Shown here piece after piece: positions 9,614 through 16,996 of a DNA stretch of 64,000 nucleotides. The number at the start of each line of letters is the position of its first letter. Positions within the stretch are counted from its first letter, which is position 1. The stretch spans positions 1,393,385 to 1,457,384 of the forward strand of contig NZ_UIHB01000001.1 of NCBI RefSeq assembly GCF_900476395.1. The letters are read 5' to 3'. The stretch is from Xanthomonas euroxanthea. GTDB taxonomy: Bacteria; Pseudomonadota; Gammaproteobacteria; Xanthomonadales; Xanthomonadaceae. Below the pieces are notes generated by a model. The model was not told the DNA's origin and ran no database searches. It worked only from the letters and a program-made list of their open reading frames with translations. Both the position numbers and the translations under genes were made by a program.

Positions 9614-9663
9614 CCCAACCCAACCCAACCCAACCCAACCCAACCCAACCCAACCCAACCCAA
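9614..9663. repeat. Pentanucleotide microsatellite (CCCAA)10
   Basis: Ten perfect, uninterrupted CCCAA units (TTGGG on the minus strand) in otherwise non-repetitive DNA. Perfect pentamer tracts of this length are prone to slipped-strand length change. It lies 256 bp upstream of the esterase start on the minus strand. Confidence 0.97.
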
Positions 9664-9724
9664 GCCGTGCCCGGCTACGGCAGCAACGCGCTATGCGTCC
9701 AGACACTGACTGCTGCCGCCAGAA

Positions 9725-9760
9725 ACGAAAAACCCAGCCCGGCAATTCCCGGGCTGGGTT
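9725..9760 (-). terminator. Rho-independent terminator of gcvP
   Basis: Stem AACCCAGCCCGG with its exact complement around a 6-base loop; on the minus strand the stem is followed by a run of five Ts. It lies 34 bases past the gcvP stop. Confidence 0.9.
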
Positions 9761-9793
9761 TGAATGCCACACGTCAGCGCGACAGGGCGGCGC

Positions 9794-12658
9794 TTACGCC
9801 TCCACGTCGTCCTTGTAGGCATCCACCGGGATGCAGGCACACATCACGTTCTTGTCGCCGTAGACGTTGTCCACGCGCGCCACCGGCGGCCAGTACTTCT
9901 GCTGCTTGAGGCTGGGCAGCGGGAAGGCGGCCAGTTCGCGCGGGTAGGCGTGGGTCCACTCGCTGGCCGACACCTGCGTGGCGGTGTGCGGGGCGTGCTT
10001 GAGCGGGTTGTCGTCGCGGTCCAGGCGGCCGTCTTCGATGGCGCGGATTTCCTCGCGGATCTGGATCATCGCGTCGATGAAGCGGTCCAGCTCATGCTGC
10101 GATTCGCTTTCGGTCGGTTCCACCATCAAGGTGCCGGCGACCGGGAAGCTCAAGGTCGGTGCGTGGAAGCCGAAGTCGATCAGGCGCTTGGCAATGTCCT
10201 CGGCGCCGATGCCGCTGGTCTTTTCCAGCGGGCGGATGTCCAGGATGCACTCGTGTGCCACCAGGCCGTTGCGGCCGGTGTACAGCGTCTTGTAGTGCGG
10301 CGCCAAGCGCTTGGCGATGTAGTTGGCGTTGAGCAGGGCCACCTGGGTTGCCTTGCGCAGGCCGGCGCTGCCCATCATGGTCACGTACATCCAGCTGATC
10401 GGCAGGATCGAGGCCGAGCCGTAGCTGGCGGCGCTGACCATGCCGACGTCGCCTTCGCCGCCCAGCGTGCGCGGTAAAAACGGCGCCAGGTGCGACTTGA
10501 CTGCGCACGGGCCCACACCCGGACCGCCGCCGCCATGCGGAATGCAGAAGGTCTTGTGCAGGTTCAGATGCGACACGTCCGAGCCCCACTTGCCGGGCTT
10601 GGCCACGCCGACCAGGGCATTCATGTTGGCGCCGTCGGTATAGACCTGGCCGCCATGCGCATGCACCGCTTCGCAGATCGCCACCACGTCCTCTTCAAAC
10701 ACGCCGTGGGTGGACGGGTAGGTGATCATCAACGCGGCCAGGCGCCCGGAGTACTTCTCTGCCTTGGCGCGGATGTCGTCCACGTCCACGTTGCCGTTGG
10801 CATCGCACTTGGTCACGACCACGGTCATGCCGCACATCTGCGCCGAGGCCGGGTTGGTGCCGTGCGCGGATTCGGGAATCAGGCAGATATCGCGGTGCGC
10901 CTCACCGCGCGAGCGGTGATAGGCGCGGATCGCCAGCAGGCCGGCGTACTCGCCCTGGGCACCGGAGTTGGGCTGCAGACTCACCGCGTCGTAGCCGGTG
11001 CATTCGACCAGCATCGCTTCCAGCTCATCGATCAGCTGCGCGTAACCGGCCGATTGCTCGGCCGGTGCCAGCGGATGGATCGCACCGAACTCGGGCCAGG
11101 TCACCGGGATCATCTCGGCGGTGGCGTTGAGCTTCATCGTGCAGCTGCCCAGCGGGATCATGGTGCGATCCATCGCCAGGTCCTTGTCGGCCAGCGAGCG
11201 CATGTAGCGCAGCAGTTCGTGCTCGCTGTGGTGGGTGTTGAACACCGGGTGGGTCAGGAAGGGTGTGCTGCGCAGCAGGCCCTGCGGCAACGCGTCGGCG
11301 GTGGCGGCGTCGAGCGCGTCCACATCTGCCTGCGCGCCGAACAACGCGGCCAGTGCGACCACGTCGGCGCGCGTGCTGGTTTCGTCCAGGCTGATGCCGA
11401 CCGCTTCGCTGTCGATCGCGCGCAGGTTGATGCCGGCGGCGCGGGCCTTGGCGTGGATGGCATCGGCATCGATCGCCTTGACGTGCAGGGTGTCGAAGAA
11501 ATGCTCGCCCACACTGACGCCGGCGCCGCGCAAGGCGGCGGCCAGGATCGCGGCCAGGCGATGGGTACGCCGCGCGATGCGGGTCAGGCCCGCGGGGCCG
11601 TGGTAGACCGCGTACATCGAGGCCATCACCGCCAGCAGCACCTGCGCGGTGCAGATGTTGGAGGTGGCCTTCTCGCGGCGGATATGTTGTTCGCGCGTCT
11701 GCAAGGTGAGGCGATAGGCCGGGTTGCCGGCGGCATCGATCGACACGCCGATCAGCCGGCCCGGCATCGAGCGCTTGTAGGCATCGCGGCAGGCCATGAA
11801 GGCCGCATGCGGGCCGCCGAAACCGAACGGCACGCCGAAGCGCTGCGAATTGCCGACCACGATGTCCGCGCCCCATTCGCCGGGCGCGGCGATCAGGGTC
11901 AGCGCCAGCAGATCGGTCGCCACCGCGACCAGCCCGCCTTGCGCGTGCACTGCCTCGGCCAGCGCGGCGTGATCGCCGATATGCCCGAAGCTGTCCGGGT
12001 ACTGCAGCAGCACGCCGAAGCACTCGGCCTGCAGCGCTTCCTCCGGCGTGCCGACGCGCAGCACGATGCCCAGCGGCTCGGCGCGGGTGCGTAGCAGTTC
12101 CTGGGTCTGCGGATGCACCGCGTCGTGCACGAAGAAGGTCTCCGACTTCGACTTGGCCGAGCGCTTGGCCAGCGTCATCGCTTCGGCCGCGGCGGTGGCT
12201 TCGTCCAGCAGCGAGGCGTTGGCGATCTGCATGCCGGTGAGGTCGGCGCACAGGGTCTGGAAGTTGATCAGCGCTTCCATGCGGCCTTGCGAAATCTCCG
12301 CCTGGTACGGCGTATAGGCGGTGTACCAGGCCGGGTTTTCCAGGATGTTGCGCAGGATCACCTTCGGCGTATGGGTGCCGTAGTAGCCCTGGCCGATGAA
12401 GCTGCGCTGCACCTGGTTCTTGCCGGCAATGGCGCGGATCTTGGCCAGCGCCTCTTCTTCGGTGATCGCCTCGGGCAGCGCCAGCGCCGCCGGCGACTTG
12501 ATGTTGCCCGGCACGATCGCATCGGTCATCGCATCCAGCGAGGCGTGGCCGACCACGTCCAGCATCTGTGCGATTTCTGCATCGTTGGGGCCGATATGGC
12601 GTTCGACGAACGCGCTGTGGTGTTCGAGGTCGCGCAAGGAAGACGTGGTCTGGGACAT
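9794..12658 (-). CDS. gcvP: Glycine dehydrogenase (decarboxylating), P protein of the glycine cleavage system, 954 aa
   Basis: PLP-dependent P protein that decarboxylates glycine and passes the aminomethyl group to lipoyl-GcvH. It is the fused single-chain form: the N-terminal half begins [13 protein letters not shown], and the C-terminal half holds the PLP-lysine motif [19 protein letters not shown]. Length is normal for the family. The ATG at 12658 ([12 protein letters not shown]) gives the usual N-terminus but has no strong Shine-Dalgarno. A perfect AGGAGGTGAT lies 70 bases further up, at the exit of a tandem glycine riboswitch. gcvT and gcvH are not in the window. Glycine is expected to induce it through the riboswitch. 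Confidence 0.98.
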   Translation of the reverse strand: MSQTTSSLRDLEHHSAFVERHIGPNDAEIAQMLDVVGHASLDAMTDAIVPGNIKSPAALALPEAITEEEALAKIRAIAGKNQVQRSFIGQGYYGTHTPKVILRNILENPAWYTAYTPYQAEISQGRMEALINFQTLCADLTGMQIANASLLDEATAAAEAMTLAKRSAKSKSETFFVHDAVHPQTQELLRTRAEPLGIVLRVGTPEEALQAECFGVLLQYPDSFGHIGDHAALAEAVHAQGGLVAVATDLLALTLIAAPGEWGADIVVGNSQRFGVPFGFGGPHAAFMACRDAYKRSMPGRLIGVSIDAAGNPAYRLTLQTREQHIRREKATSNICTAQVLLAVMASMYAVYHGPAGLTRIARRTHRLAAILAAALRGAGVSVGEHFFDTLHVKAIDADAIHAKARAAGINLRAIDSEAVGISLDETSTRADVVALAALFGAQADVDALDAATADALPQGLLRSTPFLTHPVFNTHHSEHELLRYMRSLADKDLAMDRTMIPLGSCTMKLNATAEMIPVTWPEFGAIHPLAPAEQSAGYAQLIDELEAMLVECTGYDAVSLQPNSGAQGEYAGLLAIRAYHRSRGEAHRDICLIPESAHGTNPASAQMCGMTVVVTKCDANGNVDVDDIRAKAEKYSGRLAALMITYPSTHGVFEEDVVAICEAVHAHGGQVYTDGANMNALVGVAKPGKWGSDVSHLNLHKTFCIPHGGGGPGVGPCAVKSHLAPFLPRTLGGEGDVGMVSAASYGSASILPISWMYVTMMGSAGLRKATQVALLNANYIAKRLAPHYKTLYTGRNGLVAHECILDIRPLEKTSGIGAEDIAKRLIDFGFHAPTLSFPVAGTLMVEPTESESQHELDRFIDAMIQIREEIRAIEDGRLDRDDNPLKHAPHTATQVSASEWTHAYPRELAAFPLPSLKQQKYWPPVARVDNVYGDKNVMCACIPVDAYKDDVEA

Positions 12659-12731
12659 GGCGGGCATCCGGGGCAGGGGGCAGACGAATGGTCGACAACC
12701 ACCGGACCGGCGTGACGCGCGCAGCGCATCA

Positions 12732-12750
12732 CCTCCTGTCGCAGCGACAG
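12732..12750 (-). promoter_or_regulatory. Strong Shine-Dalgarno overlapping a small hairpin in the gcvP leader
   Basis: On the minus strand CTGTCG-CTG-CGACAG (12736-12750) runs into AGGAGG (12732-12737), so closing the hairpin would hide part of the ribosome site. AGGAGGTGAT is a 10-base match to the complement of the 16S rRNA 3' end. This could be the riboswitch's translational expression platform. Confidence 0.45.
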
Positions 12751-12762
12751 TCTTCCTCGCGC

Positions 12763-12942
12763 CCCTCTGTCCTTTTGCCTGAGAGTTTAAGAGCGCGGCA
12801 TGGCGCTGGGCCTGCCTGCGTTCCGTGCCCCTTCGGCGCCGGCATCGGCCGGTCTCTCCAGAGTTGTACTGCGGATGGTATCGGGCCTGAGCGATTACGG
12901 GCTGTTGCGCCTTCGGCAGCGGCAGTGCCGCTTCTCCCACCG
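12763..12942 (-). ncRNA. Tandem glycine riboswitch in the gcvP leader
   Basis: Two glycine aptamers in series. Aptamer 2 (about 12763-12865) has the canonical ends CTCTGGAGAGACC and CTCAGGCAAAAGGACAGAG, with an inner GCCGAAGGGGCA. Aptamer 1 (about 12871-12942) reads GGTGGGAGAAG, GCCGAAGGCGCAAC, CGCTCAGGCCCGATACCATC, the same layout with a diverged closing helix. The short linker between them is typical. Glycine binding normally turns on gcv expression. The element ends 104 bases before the gcvP ATG. Confidence 0.93.
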
Positions 12943-12954
12943 TGTTGCCGGCCG

Positions 12955-12960
12955 ATTATA
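12955..12960 (-). promoter_or_regulatory. -10 box of the gcvP promoter
   Basis: A perfect TATAAT on the minus strand 13 bases before the first aptamer, so transcription would start at or just before the riboswitch. No good -35 hexamer is visible in the GC-rich DNA upstream. Confidence 0.6.
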
Positions 12961-13139
12961 GCCTGCGTGCGCAGCGGCGGGCGCGTCCGCCAGGGCGGGG
13001 GCACGCCCCATGCACTCGGGCCTGCTTAACCTTGCAACGGCGAGCGCCTATCATCGACGCCCTTGTGCCCATCCCGACGCGCCCCCCCCAGGCCAGCGTC
13101 GGCGTGCGTCCCCCGGTGCACCACGTTTCGGATCCCTGC

Positions 13140-14393
13140 ATGCCCCCCACCACGCCTTCCACCCGTCGCATGGCGCTGCTGCTCGCCGGGCTGGCGATGT
13201 TTGGTCCGTTTTCCATCGACACCATCTTTCCGGCGTTCTCGCGGCTCAGCCGCAGCCTGGCGGTGGACGAGGTGGCGATCCAGCAGACCATCAGCGTCTA
13301 TCTGCTCGCCTACGGGCTGATGAGCATCGCGCACGGCCCGCTGTCCGATGCCTGGGGCCGCAAGCGGGTGATCCTGGGCGGGCTGGTGCTGTTCATCGCC
13401 GGCTCGGTGGGCTGCGCGCTGTCGCAGGATCTGCCCACCCTGCTGGCGTTCCGCGCGTTGCAGGGCCTGTCGGCCGGGGTCGGCATGATCGTCGGGCGGG
13501 CGGTGATCCGCGACCTGTTCCAGGGCCCGGACGCGCAACGGCTGATGAGCCAGGTGTCGATGATCTTCGGCATCGCCCCGGCGATCGCGCCGATCATCGG
13601 CGGCTGGATCCTGCTCAGCGGTGCCGGCTGGCCGCTGATCTTCTGGTTTCTGGTGGCGTTCGGGCTGGTGTTGCTGGTCGCCACGCTGACCTGGCTGCCG
13701 GAGACCCACCCGGTGGAGGCGCGCACGCCGCTGCAGCTCAAGCGCCTGCTGCACGACTACGTGCGGATCGGCTTCAACCCGCGCTTCCAGCGCCTGGCCG
13801 CGGCCGGTGCGTTCAACTTCGCCGGCATCTTCCTGTACATCGCCTCGGCGCCGGTGCTGATCATGCGCCACCTGCACCTGGGCGAAGGCGACTTCGCCTG
13901 GCTGTTCATTCCCACCATCGGCGGCATGACGCTGGGCTCGTTCCTGTCCGGGCGCATGGCCGGCAGCATGGACCCGGTGCGGCAGATCCGCATCGGCTTC
14001 ATCTGCTGCGGCGTGGCGGCGCTGGCGAACCTGGGCTACACCATGACAGCAGCGCAGATCGCCCTGCCATGGGCGGTGCTGCCGATCTTCCTGGCCGGTG
14101 TGGGCATGGCGCTGATCTTCCCGATCCTGGCGCTGGCAGTGCTGGATATGTACCCGCACCAGCGCGGCCTGGCGTCCTCGCTGCAGGCCTTCACCCAGTT
14201 GATGACCAATACGCTGGTGGCCGGGGTGCTGTCGCCGCTGCTGAGTGAACACCCGCGCCACCTGGCGATCGGCATGACCGGTTTTTTCCTGCTGGGCTGG
14301 CTATTCTGGCGCTGGGAGCGCCGCAGCGGCCGCCGTCTACGCCGCCGCCAGGCCGAAGAGGCCGTGCCTCTGGAGCCGGCCGACCATCTCTGA
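13140..14393 (+). CDS. MFS multidrug transporter of the Bcr/CflA type, 417 aa
   Basis: Proton-driven drug exporter in the inner membrane with 12 predicted membrane segments. Family markers are GPFSIDTIFPAF in the first helix (the acidic residue typical of DHA1 exporters), the loop 2-3 motif GPLSDAWGRKRVILGG (MFS motif A) and RALQGLSAGVGMIVGRAVIRD (motif B/C region). Length is usual for Bcr/CflA. I chose ATG 13140 because the next residues lead straight into helix 1; upstream extension is GC-rich and non-membrane. It is divergent from the gcvP promoter and followed 16 bp later by a small soluble protein. The substrate is unknown. Confidence 0.92.
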   Translation: MPPTTPSTRRMALLLAGLAMFGPFSIDTIFPAFSRLSRSLAVDEVAIQQTISVYLLAYGLMSIAHGPLSDAWGRKRVILGGLVLFIAGSVGCALSQDLPTLLAFRALQGLSAGVGMIVGRAVIRDLFQGPDAQRLMSQVSMIFGIAPAIAPIIGGWILLSGAGWPLIFWFLVAFGLVLLVATLTWLPETHPVEARTPLQLKRLLHDYVRIGFNPRFQRLAAAGAFNFAGIFLYIASAPVLIMRHLHLGEGDFAWLFIPTIGGMTLGSFLSGRMAGSMDPVRQIRIGFICCGVAALANLGYTMTAAQIALPWAVLPIFLAGVGMALIFPILALAVLDMYPHQRGLASSLQAFTQLMTNTLVAGVLSPLLSEHPRHLAIGMTGFFLLGWLFWRWERRSGRRLRRRQAEEAVPLEPADHL

Positions 14394-14409
14394 CCTCACA
14401 GGAGCCTGC

Positions 14410-14811
14410 ATGTCCACCGATTCCAAGCTGCGCCGCGACGCCCGCAAGCGCGCCGCCGAGCGCCTGCGCAACCAGGCCGCCGCCAATCCCGCGCCGGTTT
14501 CGCCGATCGAGCCGCATGCCGAACTGCGCGACCAGCAGCGCACGCTCCTGGCCGGCATCGTCCGCCGCGACGGCGAATGGGTGCTCGGCATGGACGGCCG
14601 CATCGCCGGCGAGAGCACCAGTGCCGCCCAGGTGCTGGCCCTGATCATGCGCGCGGCCGAGTTGCACGAACGCCAGGGCACGCCGGTACGGCTGACCTAC
14701 TCGGACACGCTCAAGGATGCGGCGCATGCCGAGGCCGCTGCCGACGGCAGGGATTTCGAGGCGTTCCGGATCGAGTTCGCGCAGAAGCTGGTGCCCGCGC
14801 GTCCCAACTGA
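14410..14811 (+). CDS. Conserved hypothetical protein, 133 aa
   Basis: A small soluble protein with a strongly basic, Ala/Arg-rich helical N-terminus (residues 1-30) and a C-terminal domain containing ELRDQQRTLLAGIVRRDGEW. AGGAGCCTGC precedes the ATG at good spacing. It follows the MFS transporter by 16 bp and is likely co-transcribed. I do not recognise a family. Confidence 0.72.
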   Translation: MSTDSKLRRDARKRAAERLRNQAAANPAPVSPIEPHAELRDQQRTLLAGIVRRDGEWVLGMDGRIAGESTSAAQVLALIMRAAELHERQGTPVRLTYSDTLKDAAHAEAAADGRDFEAFRIEFAQKLVPARPN

Positions 14812-14845
14812 GGCCATACACGCAGCGGTGTCGGCGAAGCCGATT

Positions 14846-14884
14846 CCGACCACTGCCCATTCCGCGTGGATGGGCAGTGGTCGG
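14846..14884. terminator. Perfect 15-bp stem hairpin between convergent genes
   Basis: CCGACCACTGCCCAT, loop of 9, then the exact reverse complement. It lies between the ends of the plus-strand small gene and the minus-strand T4SS effector gene. No T-run follows, so it is at best a bidirectional structural terminator. Confidence 0.6.
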
Positions 14885-14930
14885 GCTGAACTGCACCAGC
14901 GCCTGGCTGCGGATCAGCCAGTGCGCCGGA

Positions 14931-16865
14931 TCAGCGCGCCGGTGCCTGTCGCTGCAGGTCCTGCTGCTGCGTCTGTTCCTGCGCGGCGGCGTTGCGATCC
15001 TGCTCGGCGCCCAGCGCCTGCGCGCGCTGCAGACTGTGGTCCACCGGCGTCTGCTGCGCGGCCTGCGCATCGAATGGTCCGCGCAGGTGGGCCGGCGAAT
15101 CCAGCGCCCCCTGGACCACGAAGCCCTGTGCCGGGTCGCGCCCCAGCACCACGTGATCCACGCGCTGCAGCCCATGCTCGCGCGCGGCCACCAGCGCTCC
15201 GGCTGCCAGGCGCTCGCTGTCCGCATCGGGCACGCGGCCACGCGCGGCCTCCAGCTGCTCCACCGCTGCGGTGCATTGGTTCAGCAGCGCATGGTCCGGA
15301 TTGGCCGGATGGCGCGCATCCGAGGCGGCGGTCGCCGTCGCTGCCTGGCGCGGAAGGACCTCGGCATCGATGCGCTGCAACTGGCCGTCGTATGTCCCAT
15401 CGGCACCGTCGGCGATGCGCTGCAGCCGCTCGACGAATGGATACGGCGTGCCGCCCACATTGCGGGCCATCGCGATCGCAAAGCGTTCGGGTGACTGCGG
15501 CGCGGCGCTGCGGTCGCCGACCAGCGAGCTCAGCGAGCTGCCGCCGATCCTGCTGGCCTCGACGCTGGCCTGGGTCTGCTCCATCAGCGCCTGCATCTGC
15601 GCCTCGTTGAAGGCCAGCGTTGTCTTCTGCCCTGGCGCGATCGCACCGGTGCCCGCCATCTCGCCGCTCAGCGCGCTGTTGAGATTCTGCGCGATCGCCT
15701 TTTCCTCGCTGGCCTCGTTGCGCCCGCCCAGGCGTTGCAGCAGCCCCGGCGTTGCAACGTCGCCATCGATCTCGAAGCGGTAGCTGCGGTCCTGCACGCG
15801 TTCGGTGTCGTTGCCGTCGTACTGGCGCACGATCGTCAGCGGCACGTTGTCTCCGTATTGCAGCTGTTGCGCCACCGTGTAGCCGTCCTGGTCCGGTGTG
15901 CTGATGCGCACCTGGCTGCCCTGGTTGCGGTTGCCGGCCACATCGGCGCTGAGCGGGCCCAATTCCAGCTGCAGCCGCTGCTGCGAGCTGAAGTTGATGC
16001 GCTCCAGCGTCTGTTGTTCGTCGACGCCGGGCACGCCTGGTGCCAGCGTGCCCTCGCGCACGAACTGGCCCATGGCCGCGACCGCACGCGGATCGGCCAG
16101 GTCGAACTGCGCACTCTCCACCCGCGACTGGCCCAGGGAGTCGGCGCGCCCGAGCAGGGCCTGCGCCGGTCCCACCTTCAGGCCAGCCGCGTTCACCGCC
16201 TCGATGGCTGCGTTGGGTCCGGTCACCACCCGCACGTGGCGCTCGTCCACACGCTCGATCAGGTAGCTGCGGCCGCTGGCTTCGGTGATCTCGCTCTGCA
16301 TGCTGAGGTGTTGCAGGCTCGCCGAGGAATCGCGCTGGGTGTAGGTCTGCGTGTCCATCACCGCACGCGCGCCGATCGGAAGGCTCTCCGGCTGTAGCGG
16401 ATTGACGCGCGTGGCAGCCTCTGCAGGCTGGTCGGCACCGGGCAGCGTCAGTGCGTAGCGCATGCGCTGCCCGCCACTGACACCAGCTTCGATGTTCAAT
16501 TTGCCGTCGCCGAGCTTGGTCTGCAGGCTTTGCTGCTGGCCGGTACGCGCGTCGGCCTCCAGATTGAAGGTGGTGGTCTTCGCGTCGGCATCGCTGAGCT
16601 TGCCCAGGCCCAGCGAGGTGCTGGTCTGCAGGCTGTTCTCGCCCAGTGGCCGGGCCTGGCTGCCGTTGCCCTGCTCACTGGTATGGGAATACTTGACCGA
16701 CTGATCTTCGGGGTTGAGCTCCACGGTGCTGCTGCCCAGTTCCACCGAATAGTCGCTGTTCTTGCTGCTGTAGGTCGGGTCGAACGCGCGGTCGTTCGCG
16801 TCGTCGATGAGCTGCTTGTTGGTGTCCGCGTCGCGCGGGTCCGGGCCGGTGGAGGCGTTGTTCAT
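14931..16865 (-). CDS. Probable antibacterial X-T4SS effector with XVIPCD domain, 644 aa
   Basis: The last 120 residues (about 525-644) match the XVIPCD recruitment signal of Xanthomonadales VirD4: HALLNQ at the start, an SERLAAGAL helix, GLQRVDHVVL at 565-574, GFVVQGALDSPAHLRG, TPVDHSLQRA, then a Gln-rich tail. XVIPCD proteins dock on VirD4 and are injected into rival bacteria. Residues 1-500 are polar and beta-rich with no signal peptide, no membrane segment and no toxin motif I recognise (no lysozyme, lipase, amidase or nuclease signature). ATG 16865 has AGGA 8 bases upstream; ATG 16874 is the alternative. No small lipoprotein immunity gene adjoins it. No T4SS structural genes are in the window. 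Confidence 0.85.
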   Translation of the reverse strand: MNNASTGPDPRDADTNKQLIDDANDRAFDPTYSSKNSDYSVELGSSTVELNPEDQSVKYSHTSEQGNGSQARPLGENSLQTSTSLGLGKLSDADAKTTTFNLEADARTGQQQSLQTKLGDGKLNIEAGVSGGQRMRYALTLPGADQPAEAATRVNPLQPESLPIGARAVMDTQTYTQRDSSASLQHLSMQSEITEASGRSYLIERVDERHVRVVTGPNAAIEAVNAAGLKVGPAQALLGRADSLGQSRVESAQFDLADPRAVAAMGQFVREGTLAPGVPGVDEQQTLERINFSSQQRLQLELGPLSADVAGNRNQGSQVRISTPDQDGYTVAQQLQYGDNVPLTIVRQYDGNDTERVQDRSYRFEIDGDVATPGLLQRLGGRNEASEEKAIAQNLNSALSGEMAGTGAIAPGQKTTLAFNEAQMQALMEQTQASVEASRIGGSSLSSLVGDRSAAPQSPERFAIAMARNVGGTPYPFVERLQRIADGADGTYDGQLQRIDAEVLPRQAATATAASDARHPANPDHALLNQCTAAVEQLEAARGRVPDADSERLAAGALVAAREHGLQRVDHVVLGRDPAQGFVVQGALDSPAHLRGPFDAQAAQQTPVDHSLQRAQALGAEQDRNAAAQEQTQQQDLQRQAPAR

Positions 16866-16996
16866 TGGATGCATCCTGCATGCTGCGCCGGTGCAGCGGG
16901 CGCGCAGTATATCGCCGGCGTTTTTGGCATTTATCAAATCAATGTTATGCGGCGGCCAGGGCGACGGCCGCCGCATGCCGCAGGGAAAGCGGCGCG

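Larger units (their letters stand above)
9358..9793. other. 436-bp intergenic region with microsatellite and gcvP terminator
   Basis: Separates gcvP from the carboxylesterase gene, both on the minus strand. It contains the gcvP terminator (9725-9760), the (CCCAA)10 tract (9614-9663) and presumably the esterase promoter between the tract and 9357. No credible gene is seen. Confidence 0.6.

Noticed and set aside
9530..9772. Minus-strand frame encoding repeated GLGWV through the (CCCAA)10 tract
   Set aside because: Product arises only from reading the microsatellite, and it overlaps the gcvP terminator. Not counted as a gene, though noted for the phase-variation idea.
10490..12094. A 534-codon open frame antisense to gcvP
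   Set aside because: Same artefact: it mirrors GcvP codons and has no ribosome site or family motif.
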